Assembly: GCA_903855945.1 (NCBI GenBank)
Contig: CAIOAK010000160.1
Coordinates: 1 to 34,712 of the forward strand
DNA from: an uncultured Anaeromyxobacter sp.
GTDB taxonomy: Bacteria > Myxococcota > Myxococcia > Myxococcales > Anaeromyxobacteraceae
Length of the DNA: 34,712 bases
Direction: 5' to 3'
Shown: positions 1 through 9,731 of the stretch, in pieces
Numbering within the stretch: position 1 is the first letter of the stretch
How the letters are laid out: each line of letters starts with the position of its first letter
Position numbers and translations under genes: made by a program
The notes under the pieces: generated by a model
Databases searched by the model: none
Seen by the model: only the letters and a program-made list of their open reading frames with translations
Told to the model about the DNA's origin: nothing

Positions 1-1
1 G

Positions 2-355
2 ACCATCCTCCGGCCGCGGTTCGAGTCGGGCGAGCTCGCGCCGTGGGGCCCGAACGACGACCGGTGGGAGGACGCGCACAACCTACCGCGGCGGGAGTGG
101 GCGGCGATTCCGAACCACCAGGTCGAGGCAACGTGCGCACGCCTGTTCATCACGAGCGAAACGGCTGCCTTCGTGGTGCTCACCTGGGCGTCGCCCGCGG
201 CCAAGCGGGCCGGGGAATGGTTCGATGTCGTGGGCAAGAACTGCAAACTCCCCGACTGCGCGCTCGACACCTCCGCCATGGATGCCATGGCCGTAGACGT
301 GTTCGCCTTCGCCCGGCGCAAGGGCTGGCTCCGGGCCGGCAAGAGGGCCGCGTGA
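2..355 (+). CDS. Unknown protein, C-terminal part (runs off the left edge)
   Basis: The reading frame is open from the first bases of the window to a TGA at 353-355, giving about 117 residues with no internal stop; the true start lies outside. I do not recognise a family. The visible part is soluble-looking, with a Trp/Arg-rich stretch near residues 18-35 and two Cys residues in the segment KNCKLPDC. The stop overlaps the GTG start of the next gene (GTGA), which supports both being real and co-translated. Codon choice includes CTA, GTA, ATT, GCA and AAA, which look scarcer in the genes to the right, so the segment may have been acquired. It lies just beyond the 3' end of a tRNA gene, a common integration position. 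Confidence 0.5.
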   Translation, partial: TILRPRFESGELAPWGPNDDRWEDAHNLPRREWAAIPNHQVEATCARLFITSETAAFVVLTWASPAAKRAGEWFDVVGKNCKLPDCALDTSAMDAMAVDVFAFARRKGWLRAGKRAA

Positions 356-549
356 CCCCGAGGAAGGCGACGGGGCGCCCGCCGGGGCGGCCGCGGGGGC
401 CGAAGCGCACCCTCCTGCTCGTGCGCCTGGAGCCCCGGCAGGCGAAGGAGCTACGCCGGCTGGCGAAGGCCAGGGCGAAGGAGACCGGAGACCGGCTCGA
501 CGTGTCGGCCATCGTCCGCGAGCTACTCGACCGCGCCGGGCTGGCGTGA
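352..549 (+). CDS. Small basic protein with AT-hook-like N terminus
   Basis: A 65-residue protein starts at GTG 352, overlapping the preceding stop by four bases. Residues about 6-18 read GRPPGRPRGPKR, an AT-hook-like Gly-Arg-Pro segment that normally binds the minor groove of AT-rich DNA. It is followed by a strand-like LLLVRLEP and two helices (about residues 29-62), the order expected of a ribbon-helix-helix DNA-binding fold. Proteins of this size and make-up are common on phages, plasmids and integrative elements as small regulators or antitoxins, but no toxin gene is visible next to it. Two CTA leucine codons are present. The function as a DNA-binding protein is inferred from composition only. 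Confidence 0.5.
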   Translation: MTPRKATGRPPGRPRGPKRTLLLVRLEPRQAKELRRLAKARAKETGDRLDVSAIVRELLDRAGLA

Positions 550-610
550 GGCCACGCCCCGCGAATGTCACCCCCGTTGTCACCCCGGCGCGGCCCCTCG
601 CCCGGCCCAC

Positions 611-645
611 AAAAAAGGGCGGCCACCGTGCCCGGCAACCGCCCT
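611..645 (-). terminator. Rho-independent terminator downstream of tRNA-Val
   Basis: Read on the minus strand, the arm AGGGCGG (645-639) pairs with CCGCCCT (622-616) around a 16-nt interior, followed directly by a run of T (616-611). It begins 17 nt beyond the CCA end of tRNA-Val, where a tRNA transcript would end. Confidence 0.8.
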
Positions 646-661
646 GAATATCTCTGCTATT

Positions 662-736
<75 letters not shown>

Positions 737-783
737 TCGAATCGTCGGAAGCGGGCCGTTTCTATCCGCTGCGCGCGAGGGTG

Positions 784-1365
784 TCAACGTCCCGACACGT
801 CCGGTGCCCGCCTCGCCAGCCTGACGCTCGCGAGGAACGAGGACGCGTACTGGATGGCGCTCGCGACCACCAGCGCGCAGGCCCCGACACCGAGCGCGAC
901 CACCCACGGCCAGGTTCGAGCTACCGGGACACCGTGGTAGTCGGCGGCCAGCACCACCACCACGATCAGCACGGTCAGCGCGGTGGCGTACTTGCCGATC
1001 CGCGTGGGGCGCACCGGCACCGGCGCGTGCGTCAGGGTGAGGAAGGCCGAGCCGAGGGCCAGCATCAGGTCCCGCCCCACCACCGTGGCCATGAGCCACA
1101 CCGGCAGCTGGCCCCGCGCGGCCATGGCCACGAGCGCGCAGCCGAGGAGCAGCTTGTCGGCCGCCGCGTCGAGGAATGCGCCGATCCGGGTCTGCTGCGC
1201 GAGCAGCCGGGCGAGAAGTCCGTCGAGCCCGTCGGTGACCGCGGCGACCGCGAAGGCGATGAGCGCGCCGTCCTTGTCCCCCACGAGGTAGCGCCAGAGG
1301 AAGACCGGAGCGAGGACGATCCGGACCATCGTCAGCACGTTCGGGACGTTGAACCAGACCGGCAC
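784..1365 (-). CDS. pgsA: CDP-alcohol phosphatidyltransferase (PgsA-like)
   Basis: Membrane enzyme of phospholipid synthesis that transfers a phosphatidyl group from CDP-diacylglycerol to an alcohol; the PgsA subgroup makes phosphatidylglycerol phosphate from glycerol-3-phosphate. The family signature DGx2ARx8Gx3Dx3D is complete near residues 44-66 (DGLLAR, then G, D and D at the right spacing), with the usual hydrophobic segments before and after it. About 193 residues fits the family. I chose GTG at 1365 because GGAGG lies eight bases upstream; a second GTG nine bases further out (1374) is possible but sits on that ribosome-binding site. It is last in a minus-strand group behind the hydrolase and VOC genes, 52 bp after the hydrolase stop. 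The substrate alcohol cannot be told from sequence alone, so the gene symbol is the most likely one, not certain. Confidence 0.82.
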   Translation of the reverse strand: MPVWFNVPNVLTMVRIVLAPVFLWRYLVGDKDGALIAFAVAAVTDGLDGLLARLLAQQTRIGAFLDAAADKLLLGCALVAMAARGQLPVWLMATVVGRDLMLALGSAFLTLTHAPVPVRPTRIGKYATALTVLIVVVVLAADYHGVPVARTWPWVVALGVGACALVVASAIQYASSFLASVRLARRAPDVSGR

Positions 1366-1417
1366 CGGCGACACCTCCGCGCGGTGGAATCCTAGCAGGG
1401 TGCGAGGCCGGTCCGCA

Positions 1418-2128
1418 TCACCCTGCGTCGCGGAGGCGACGCAACTCCACGAAGGCGGTATCGCCCCCGGCGCGCAGGAAGGGGTTCACGAGCACCTCCT
1501 CCCCAAGTTCGGTCGCCTCCGGTTCCACCCCGGCGGCCCGGGCGGCCCGGACGGCGGCGAAACGCCCCGCCGCGGCCTGGTTCCCCGGTTCCCGCGCGAG
1601 GACGAACCGTAGGTTGGCCTCGGCGTAGTCGTGCCCCGGGTGGACCTCGAGCCGCGGATCGAGCCCGGAGATCACGGTGCGGAAGGTGGCCGCCAGCCGG
1701 GCCGGGTCGCCGCCGTTCCGGCAGTTGCCGCAACCCGACCAGAAGAGCGTGTCCCCGGTGAGAAGCCTCCCCTTCCACTCGAGGAGGACCGATCCCGGCG
1801 TGTGCCCCGGCGAGGCGTGCACGCGGACGTGAAGCCGGCCCAGTTCCAGTTCCGTCACCCCCGCGAGGTCCCGGTCGGGCGGGAACCAGGCCGCATCCCC
1901 TCCGTGTCCGACCACCTCGGCGCCCAGTTCGGCGCGGAGCCGTGCGCTGCCCCCCGCGTGATCCGGGTGGGCGTGGGTGTGCAGGATCCACTTCGGGTGA
2001 ACCCCGCTCCTCCGGGCCACCTCGAGCGCCACCTCCGGATCGGCGGGGTCCACGAGCGCCGCATCGTCACCGTCGGCGAGCAGGTAGAGGTAGTTGTCGG
2101 TGCGGAACCGGTGTCGCTCGAAGATCAC
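1418..2128 (-). CDS. Metallo-beta-lactamase-fold hydrolase (glyoxalase II-like)
   Basis: A cytoplasmic dinuclear-metal hydrolase of about 236 residues. The metal motif HAHPDH is present in HTHAHPDHAGG, with further ligands in ASPGHTPGS, LTGDTLF and VHPGHDY, in the order seen in hydroxyacylglutathione hydrolases and related thioesterases. The segment SGCGNCRNGGD after the bridging Asp differs from the usual glyoxalase II sequence and adds two cysteines. The GTG start at 2128 overlaps the stop of the VOC gene (GTGA), indicating translational coupling. A VOC (glyoxalase I fold) protein immediately upstream makes a glyoxalase-like pair plausible, but the substrate is not shown. Confidence 0.8.
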   Translation of the reverse strand: MIFERHRFRTDNYLYLLADGDDAALVDPADPEVALEVARRSGVHPKWILHTHAHPDHAGGSARLRAELGAEVVGHGGDAAWFPPDRDLAGVTELELGRLHVRVHASPGHTPGSVLLEWKGRLLTGDTLFWSGCGNCRNGGDPARLAATFRTVISGLDPRLEVHPGHDYAEANLRFVLAREPGNQAAAGRFAAVRAARAAGVEPEATELGEEVLVNPFLRAGGDTAFVELRRLRDAG

Positions 2129-2514
2129 GCCTCCTCCGGCCAGTGGGAGAGGGCCACCCGGTTCCCCTCGGGGTCCCGGAAGAAGAGGGAGAACGGGGTC
2201 CTCCGGGCGAGGCGAACCCGCGCCGCGGCGAGTCGACCCTCCCATTCCTTCCGGTCGGCACGCGGGATGCCCAGCGCCACCACCTGCCAGCCCGCCGGAG
2301 CGTCCTCGAACGGCGCCTCCTCCACCGGGCGCGTGGCCCGCTCCAGCGCCAGGAATCCGGCCCCGGCGGAGAGCCAGACGCTCCGGTCCCCTCCCCCGTC
2401 GTCGGGCCAGCGGCGGAGCACGGATAGCCCCAGCACCTCCCGGTAGAACCGCTCGCAGGCCGCCAGGTCGTTGCAGCGAAGCGCCACGTGGTGAACCCCC
2501 AGAATCTCTCCCAT
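2125..2514 (-). CDS. VOC-family protein (glyoxalase/bleomycin-resistance fold)
   Basis: A 129-residue protein starting at ATG 2514 with a GGGAGGA ribosome-binding site about five bases upstream. The N-terminal GVHHVALRCNDLAACERFY and the C-terminal FFRDPEGNRVALSHW are the two hallmark edges of a vicinal-oxygen-chelate domain, with metal-ligand-type His and Glu residues. Members include glyoxalase I, dioxygenases and resistance proteins, so the exact reaction is open. It overlaps the hydrolase gene by four bases and is transcribed away from typA. The pairing with a glyoxalase II-like hydrolase suggests aldehyde or thioester detoxification, which is inference. Confidence 0.78.
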   Translation of the reverse strand: MGEILGVHHVALRCNDLAACERFYREVLGLSVLRRWPDDGGGDRSVWLSAGAGFLALERATRPVEEAPFEDAPAGWQVVALGIPRADRKEWEGRLAAARVRLARRTPFSLFFRDPEGNRVALSHWPEEA

Positions 2515-2549
2515 TCCATCCTCCCGGTACCCGCGCGGGGCGTTTCCCC

Positions 2550-2578
2550 TTGCCGTTACGACGCAGCGCGTATATGAA
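2550..2578 (+). promoter_or_regulatory. Possible sigma70-type promoter for typA
   Basis: TTGCCG (2550-2555) and TATGAA (2573-2578) are separated by 17 bp, each with a fair match to -35 and -10 consensus. The start would fall near 2585, about 14 nt before the typA ATG, and the short C-rich leader shows no Shine-Dalgarno sequence. Confidence 0.4.
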
Positions 2579-2598
2579 CCGCCCGCCTCCCCCCCCCT

Positions 2599-4452
<1,854 letters not shown>

Positions 4453-4455
<3 letters not shown>

Positions 4456-4603
4456 CGGCGGCTTCAGCCGTCGCAGGAACGGGCCACGGAGCCGTTCCGA
4501 CGAGCACGAGACGAGAAAAGGGCTGGCGAGTGATCGCCAGCCCTTTCGCGTTTCGGAACCGTTCCGTGAGTGGTTCTTGCGCCGGCTGAAGCCGGCGCTG
4601 CTA
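4453..4603. repeat. 150-bp imperfect palindrome exactly spanning typA and rplC stops
   Basis: The left arm (4453-4500) and the reverse complement of the right arm (4556-4603) both begin TAG and, after a 3-base gap, match at 36 of 45 aligned bases, including the shared core CGGCTTCAGCCG-like sequence. The centre holds a perfect terminator hairpin. The two TAG triplets at the outer ends are the stop codons of typA and rplC. It resembles a REP/BIME-type or miniature inverted-repeat sequence, but only this copy is in the window. Confidence 0.75.
4516..4553. terminator. Bidirectional rho-independent terminator
   Basis: GGGCTGGCGA (4520-4529) and TCGCCAGCCC (4534-4543) form a perfect 10-bp stem with a 4-nt loop. 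It is flanked by AAAA on the left and TTT on the right, so it can end both convergent transcripts, typA (plus) and rplC (minus). Confidence 0.88.
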
Positions 4604-5311
4604 GACCTTCGGCTTCGCGCGCTCGCGGACTTCCTGCTTCTTCTTGGTCTTCGGCTGACCCTTGGAGGCGGTGTCGACGAAGACCAGCCCGTCCGCGTGA
4701 CCCGGGACGGCCCCCTTCACGAGCAGAAGGTTTCCCTCGGCCTCGATGCCGGCAACGATGAGGTTCTGCGTGGTGATGTTGTCCACGCCGTACTGACCGG
4801 GCAGGTGCTTGCCCTTCCAGACCTTGCCGGGGGTCTTGCGCTGGCCGATGGCGCCGGGATGCCGGTGGTGCTCGTGCGCCGTGGACGAGTCGCGGGCCGC
4901 GCCCTTCATTCCCCAGCGCTTGAAGACGCCGGCGAAGCCGCGCCCCTTCGTGACTCCGGTGACATCGACGCGCTGGTCGAGCTTGAAGACCTGGTCCACC
5001 GTGAGCACGTCGCCGGTCTTGAGCTCGCCGAGGAGCTTCGCGTCCCTGGGCCGGACCTCCTTCAGGTGGCGGAAGACCGCGGTTCCGGCCTTCTTGAACA
5101 CGCCTACCTCGGCCTTGGTGAGCCGCTTCTCCTTGCCCTCGGCGATCTCGACGAAGCCGAGAACGACGGCATCGTATCCGTCCTTCGCCGTCGTCTTGCG
5201 ACGGATGACGGTGCAGGGGCCCATCTGGAGAACGGTGACGGGGATGCAGTCGCCGTCGGCGGTGAAGATGTGGGTCATGCCGACCTTGCGACCCAGAAGA
5301 CCAGTAGCCAT
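4601..5311 (-). CDS. rplC: 50S ribosomal protein L3
   Basis: Primary 23S rRNA-binding protein next to the peptidyl-transferase centre. The 236 residues carry the typical N terminus GLLGRKVGMTHIF, the motif GPCTVIRRKT, the central loop TKGRGFAGVFKRWGMKG, and GAIGQRKTPGKVWKGK with the glutamine methylated in many bacteria. ATG 5311 has GAGGT about nine bases upstream and a good sigma70-type promoter behind it. What is odd is the location: rplC normally sits in the S10 operon after rpsJ, but here both neighbours are unrelated (typA and a response regulator), so it is a solitary gene or a second copy. The C-terminal tail is Lys-rich and ends at the edge of the palindrome. Confidence 0.96.
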   Translation of the reverse strand: MATGLLGRKVGMTHIFTADGDCIPVTVLQMGPCTVIRRKTTAKDGYDAVVLGFVEIAEGKEKRLTKAEVGVFKKAGTAVFRHLKEVRPRDAKLLGELKTGDVLTVDQVFKLDQRVDVTGVTKGRGFAGVFKRWGMKGAARDSSTAHEHHRHPGAIGQRKTPGKVWKGKHLPGQYGVDNITTQNLIVAGIEAEGNLLLVKGAVPGHADGLVFVDTASKGQPKTKKKQEVRERAKPKV

Positions 5312-5385
5312 GTTCGACCTCGCATTGGTTCGCCCCGCGTCGGAAGGCCGGGGAGGACTTGCAGAAAACGTTTGTGGAGCGCGGA

Positions 5386-5414
5386 CTTGTAGCGGAGGGG
5401 GTGGGGCCTGTCAA
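5386..5414 (-). promoter_or_regulatory. Sigma70-type promoter of rplC
   Basis: On the minus strand a perfect TTGACA (5414-5409) is separated by 17 bp from TACAAG (5391-5386, four of six consensus bases). The start would fall near 5379, leaving a leader of about 68 nt. This lets rplC be expressed independently of the response-regulator gene upstream. Confidence 0.72.
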
Positions 5415-5436
5415 GACATCCCGCCGGGCAGGAGCC

Positions 5437-6813
5437 CTACCCCATTCCGTGCTTCTTCAGCCGGTAGCGAAGCGTGTCCCGGGTGATGCCGAGCAGCCGC
5501 GCCGCCCTCGACTGGTTCCCGCTCGTCCGATCGAGCGCCTCCTGGATGAGCTTCCGTTCCACATCCTCCAGGACCAGCCCGTCGGGGGGTACGTTGGGGG
5601 AGCGATCGACCCGCCGGACCGCCGGCGCGCCACGGAGCTCCGGCGTCAGGTGCTCGGGACGAAGCTCCTCGACCCCGGCGTGGAGGATGAAGGCCCGCTC
5701 CACCACGTTGCGGAGCTCGCGAACGTTCCCCGGCCAGCGGTGGGCCTGGAGCATCTGCAGGGCCGCCGGGCTCACGCCCTTCACGTTTCCGCTCATCTCC
5801 TCGTTGAACCGGGCGATGAAATGGACGCAGAGCGTGGGCACGTCCTCGGGATGGTCGCGCAGCGGGGGCACCACGATGCGCACCACGTTGAGGCGGAAGA
5901 AGAGGTCGGAGCGGAAGCGCCCCTCGGAGACCCGCTGCTCCAGATCCACGTTGGTGGCGGCGAGCACCCGGACGTCCGCCCGGAGCTCGGCGACGCCTCC
6001 CACGCGCCGGAAGGCCTTGTCCTCGAGGAGGCGGAGGAGCTTGGCCTGGCCGCCGGGGTGCAGGTCCCCGATCTCGTCGAGGAGCACCGTGCCACCCTCG
6101 GCGCTCTCGAAGAGCCCGCGCTTCTGCGCGTGGGCGTCCGTGAAGGCCCCCCGCTCGTGACCGAAGAGCTCGCTCTCGAGCAGGTGCTCGGGCAGGGCCG
6201 CGCAGTTCACCTGGAGGAAGGGCCGCTCGGTGCGACGGCTGGAGCGGTGGATGGCCCGGGCCACCACCTCCTTGCCGGTGCCGCTCTCCCCCTCGATGAG
6301 CACGGTCGTCGCGTCCCCGCCCGAGAGCCGGCCGACGACGCTGCGGATCCGCTCCATCTCCGCGGAGTTCCCCACCAGGTCCATCGCCTCCGAACCGCCC
6401 CGGCGCTCCTGCGCGAGTTCCTGGATCTGCCGGCGTGTCTGCGCGGTCTGGAGCGCACGAGCGACCGCCCCGTCGAGCGCCTGGAACGGGAACGGCTTCA
6501 CCAGGAAGTCGACGGCGCCGTGCTTCATGGCCTCGACCGCGATGTCCACCGTGCTGTGGGCCGACATCATGATGACGGGCAGGTCCGGGGACAGGGCGAG
6601 CGCCCGCTGCAGCGTGACGAGGCCATCGATTCCGGGGAGGCGGACGTCGAGGAGCATGAGATCGGGGGACCGGGTGGCCACGGCGTCGAGCGCCTCCTCC
6701 CCCGACTCCGCCGAGACGACCTCGAAGCCGCCGCGCTGGAGACGCTCGCCCACCGACCAGCGGATGAGCTTCTCGTCGTCGACGACCAGGATGCGGGTGG
6801 GCGTTTCGGTCAT
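5437..6813 (-). CDS. NtrC-family sigma54-dependent response regulator (system 1)
   Basis: A 458-residue transcription activator. The receiver domain is at residues 7-118, with D12, D13, phospho-acceptor D56 and K106. The AAA+ sigma54-interaction domain spans about 145-370, with Walker A GESGTGKE at 175-182 and Walker B VLLDEIGD at 243-250; a Fis-type helix-turn-helix follows at about 418-458. The sigma54-contacting loop reads GAFTDA (222-227) instead of the commoner GAFTGA. ATG 6813 overlaps the stop of the upstream kinase (ATGA), so kinase and regulator are co-translated partners. Phosphorylation by that haem-motif kinase is inferred from this overlap. Likely targets are the sigma54-type promoters found before the kinase and the radical SAM gene. 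No obvious terminator follows it before rplC. Confidence 0.94.
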   Translation of the reverse strand: MTETPTRILVVDDEKLIRWSVGERLQRGGFEVVSAESGEEALDAVATRSPDLMLLDVRLPGIDGLVTLQRALALSPDLPVIMMSAHSTVDIAVEAMKHGAVDFLVKPFPFQALDGAVARALQTAQTRRQIQELAQERRGGSEAMDLVGNSAEMERIRSVVGRLSGGDATTVLIEGESGTGKEVVARAIHRSSRRTERPFLQVNCAALPEHLLESELFGHERGAFTDAHAQKRGLFESAEGGTVLLDEIGDLHPGGQAKLLRLLEDKAFRRVGGVAELRADVRVLAATNVDLEQRVSEGRFRSDLFFRLNVVRIVVPPLRDHPEDVPTLCVHFIARFNEEMSGNVKGVSPAALQMLQAHRWPGNVRELRNVVERAFILHAGVEELRPEHLTPELRGAPAVRRVDRSPNVPPDGLVLEDVERKLIQEALDRTSGNQSRAARLLGITRDTLRYRLKKHGMG

Positions 6814-8315
6814 GCGGGATTCTCCACGGAGCGGTCCGAAGCGGCCGCGGCCGGTGGGAAGCCTACCGTGAAGGTGGTCCCCCCGCCCAACGGGCAACGA
6901 TACCCGATGGTCCCGCCGTGCTCGGCCACGATCCGCGCCGAGATGGCGAGCCCGAGGCCGTTCCCCTCGCGCTTGGTGGTGAAGAAAGGCTTGAAGAGGT
7001 GCGGGCGGACGCTCTCGGGGATCCCGGGGCCGGTGTCCTCCACGGTCACCGTGACCCGGCCATCGACCACCCGGGACCGAACCACGAGCCGGCCTCCATC
7101 CGTACCCATGGCCTGGCAGGCGTTCAGGCAGATGTTCAGGAAGACCTGCTCGAGCCGTTCGGAGTCGGCCATCACCGGCGGCATCGACCCCAGGTCGGCC
7201 TCGACCTCCACGCTGCCGAGCTTGCGCTGCTGCCGCACGAGGAAGAGCACCTTCTCGAGCGTGAGGTTGAGGTCGCTCTCCCGGAGCCTCGGCCGGGGGG
7301 GACGGGCGAACGAGAGGAGGCTCTCCATCGTGCGGCCGAGACGCGCGACCTGGTGTCGCATCTCCCCCACCATCTCGGCCTGGCGCGGGTTCCCGGCCAG
7401 GTCCTCGGCGAGGAGCTCGAGGGCGCCGGACAGGCCGGCCAGCGGGTTCTTGATCTCGTGCGCGAGCCCGGTGGCCAGTTCGCCGACGGTGGCGAACCGG
7501 TCGGCCCGGGCCATGCGTTCCCGGTAGAAGGCTTCCAGCTCGGTCTGGCTGCGCCGAAGGGCAGCCAGCGTGGCGTCGAATCCGCGCGCCGCCGTGCCGA
7601 GCTCGTCGCTCCTCCCCTCGTCGGCGCGGACCGCCAGGTCGCCCGACTCGGCCCGCGCCATCGCGGCGACGAGCCGCTTCAGCGGGGCGACCGCCTCCCG
7701 CCCGACCAGCCACCAGGCGATGGCGAGCAACGCGAGCAGCGCGAAACCCGCGCTGATGGCGAGCGTCCGGGCGATCTGCGCCTGGGCCGCCACGGCCGGC
7801 GCCCGGGTGAATCGAAGATCCAGCCAGCCGTTGATGCGGGCGTCGCGCCCGTGGCACGCGGTGCACCGGGAGCCGTTCGCCACCGGGCGAAGGACGGCGT
7901 ACTGGGAGGTCTCCCCGCCCGCCTCGAAGACGAGCCGGGGCTCGTGCATGGACCTCATGTCCCCCCAGGGGCGTGTACCGATCAGCCGCCGGTCGGTCGA
8001 GTAGGCCACGTCACCGCTCGAGCGCAGGAGGCTGATCGACTCGAGATCGGCGCGGTGGCTCCGGGCCAGCTCGAGGATCTCGACCACCTGCGCCGGCGCC
8101 CCGTCGGCCATCGTCTGGGTCACACCGCTCGCGACGTTGGCCGCGAAGATCTCCGCCCGCTCCCGCTGGACCTTCTCGATGTCGGCCCCGTACGCGCGTA
8201 CCGCCGCGTAGACCATCGCACCGAGCACTGCGGCGAAGAGGATGGCCGTCGGTAGCAGGATCCGGGCCCGCACGCTGCCGTCCAGCCGGCGCCAGAGATT
8301 TCGAAGGGCTTCCAC
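6810..8315 (-). CDS. Sensor histidine kinase with periplasmic CxxCH haem motif (system 1)
   Basis: Membrane kinase of about 501 residues. Transmembrane segments are at about 18-40 and 183-204. The extracytoplasmic domain between them contains CTACH at 151-155, a c-type haem attachment motif, after a PAS/cache-like stretch. HAMP follows (about 204-257), then the HisKA domain with phospho-acceptor H286 in GLAHEIKNPLAG, and the HATPase domain with NACQAMG, DTGPGIP and GNGLGLAI. The start used is GTG 8315; GTG 8273, with GGA upstream, would shorten the cytoplasmic tail without touching TM1. A sigma54-like promoter lies just upstream. Haem attachment would occur in the periplasm, so the signal is probably redox state, oxygen, NO or an electron donor/acceptor; this is inference. 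Confidence 0.93.
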   Translation of the reverse strand: MEALRNLWRRLDGSVRARILLPTAILFAAVLGAMVYAAVRAYGADIEKVQRERAEIFAANVASGVTQTMADGAPAQVVEILELARSHRADLESISLLRSSGDVAYSTDRRLIGTRPWGDMRSMHEPRLVFEAGGETSQYAVLRPVANGSRCTACHGRDARINGWLDLRFTRAPAVAAQAQIARTLAISAGFALLALLAIAWWLVGREAVAPLKRLVAAMARAESGDLAVRADEGRSDELGTAARGFDATLAALRRSQTELEAFYRERMARADRFATVGELATGLAHEIKNPLAGLSGALELLAEDLAGNPRQAEMVGEMRHQVARLGRTMESLLSFARPPRPRLRESDLNLTLEKVLFLVRQQRKLGSVEVEADLGSMPPVMADSERLEQVFLNICLNACQAMGTDGGRLVVRSRVVDGRVTVTVEDTGPGIPESVRPHLFKPFFTTKREGNGLGLAISARIVAEHGGTIGYRCPLGGGTTFTVGFPPAAAASDRSVENPA

Positions 8316-8332
8316 GCTTCGGGGACCCGGAT

Positions 8333-8348
8333 CGCAAGTACCACGCCA
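8333..8348 (-). promoter_or_regulatory. Sigma54-like promoter before kinase 1
   Basis: On the minus strand TGGCGTGGTACTTGCG matches TGGCACG-N4-TTGCW with the required GG-N10-GC spacing; only two bases of the -24 box and the last base differ. The start would fall near 8323, leaving a very short leader before GTG 8315, or about 50 nt before the alternative GTG 8273. It would make the kinase/NtrC pair autoregulated. Confidence 0.5.
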
Positions 8349-8381
8349 CCGGAGCCGGCACCACCAATCGTTCGTGGTTCC

Positions 8382-9680
8382 TCAGGAATTCGATCGCGCC
8401 GCACGGAATCGGCGGCTGCAGTCCTCGGCGGCCGCCGTCACGTCGTCGAGCCGCATGGCCCGCGGCTTCAGCACGGCCTCGCGCTCGTTGAAGCGTCGGT
8501 AGTCGCGGGTCGCCACGTGGGCGCCCCACTCCTTCCACGCCCGCGTGTAGGGGAGCGGAGCGAGGACTGCGAACCGGGCCTCGTCGCTGCTCCACGCGAC
8601 GGCGCGCTCCAGGGTCTCCTCGACGCGCGCGGGAGTTTCGTCCGGGAAGCCCACCCAGAACGAGGTTTCGGAGGTGATTCCCGCCTGCCGGAGCGCCCGG
8701 ACCGCGCGCCTCCCGTCGGCGAGCGACTGCTTCCGGGCCTCCCCAGCGAGCCGGTCCTCGCCAGGCTCGCGGCAGATCCCGACGTGGATGACGCCAGCTT
8801 CTCGCCACGCTGCGAGCCGGGACTCGTCCCGGAGCAGGTCGGGTACGCAGGTCCAGACGATGAACTCGAGTCCCAGGTCGAGTTCGACGACCCGCTCGAG
8901 CAGTGCCGTGAACCGCTCCGGATCGGCGGTAGGCGCCGGGTCCTGAAGCGCGACCACCTCGACGCCGCGCTCGCGGCGCAGGGTGGTGAACTCGTAGGCA
9001 ACCGAGTCCACCGAGCGCTTCCGCCAGACCCCACCGTTCGTGGCCGACTCGAAGCAGTGGGCGCATCGGCGGGGGCAGCCCCGCGAGGTGGCGACGGCGG
9101 CGAGGCGGGCATCCGGCCGCTGCCGGCAACGGTAGCCGGGCGCGTCGAGGATGTCCCAGGCCTTCGGCAGCGGGTCGAGAGCGGCCAGCCGCGGACGGTG
9201 TGCTGTGCGGATCACCCGTCCCCCCAGGGGGAAGGCCAGTCCGGCCACGCGCGCGGGATCGTCCCCGGCCTCGAGGCAACGGAGGAGCTCGGGCAGCGTC
9301 TCCTCCCCCTCCCCCACCACCACGAAGTCTACCTCTCCGCCGGGCAGGAACTCCGGGTACATGGACGACGCGTGGACCCCGCCCACGATGGTGCGGAGGC
9401 CGGGGCGGCGGACCTGCTGGCAGAGTTCCAGTGCGGACGGAAAGCCCGGGGTGGACGAGGAGATGCAGACCGTGTCGGGATCGAACTCGCGCACCCGGCT
9501 CGCGAGGGACGGGACGTCCAGCCCCTCGGCGACGGCATCCACCATTCCGCAGTCGTGCCCGGCGGCTCGCACGGCACCCGCCAGGTGGACCAGGGCAAGG
9601 GGGAGCCAGGCCTGGGCGGTTTCGGCCCCAAGACCCGGCTCCGGCGCGCTCGTCAGAAGGACCCGCACGCGCTCCCCCAT
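8382..9680 (-). CDS. B12-binding-domain radical SAM protein (BchE/P-methyltransferase-like)
   Basis: A 432-residue protein with an N-terminal cobalamin-binding-type Rossmann domain (about 5-140, including TIVGGVHAS and VVGEGEETLPELL) and a radical SAM barrel whose cluster motif is C202xxxC206xxC209 (SRGCPRRCAHC). This domain order is shared by BchE, hopanoid/lipid modifying enzymes and class B methyltransferases. The DxHxxG cobalamin motif is not visible, as is usual for this branch. The substrate cannot be told. ATG 9680 has AGGA about eight bases upstream and a sigma54-type promoter 40-55 bp before the start. It lies between the NarL-type regulator and kinase 1 and may be a target of the NtrC-type regulator downstream. 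Confidence 0.85.
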   Translation of the reverse strand: MGERVRVLLTSAPEPGLGAETAQAWLPLALVHLAGAVRAAGHDCGMVDAVAEGLDVPSLASRVREFDPDTVCISSSTPGFPSALELCQQVRRPGLRTIVGGVHASSMYPEFLPGGEVDFVVVGEGEETLPELLRCLEAGDDPARVAGLAFPLGGRVIRTAHRPRLAALDPLPKAWDILDAPGYRCRQRPDARLAAVATSRGCPRRCAHCFESATNGGVWRKRSVDSVAYEFTTLRRERGVEVVALQDPAPTADPERFTALLERVVELDLGLEFIVWTCVPDLLRDESRLAAWREAGVIHVGICREPGEDRLAGEARKQSLADGRRAVRALRQAGITSETSFWVGFPDETPARVEETLERAVAWSSDEARFAVLAPLPYTRAWKEWGAHVATRDYRRFNEREAVLKPRAMRLDDVTAAAEDCSRRFRAARSNS

Positions 9681-9731
9681 CCCCGTTCCTGGTCACACCC
9701 CTCCCGACGCGACCCGGGCACGGATGGCGAG

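Noticed and set aside
5431-5439. A terminator between regulator 1 and rplC
   Set aside because: No stable hairpin followed by T residues was found; rplC has its own promoter, but readthrough cannot be excluded.
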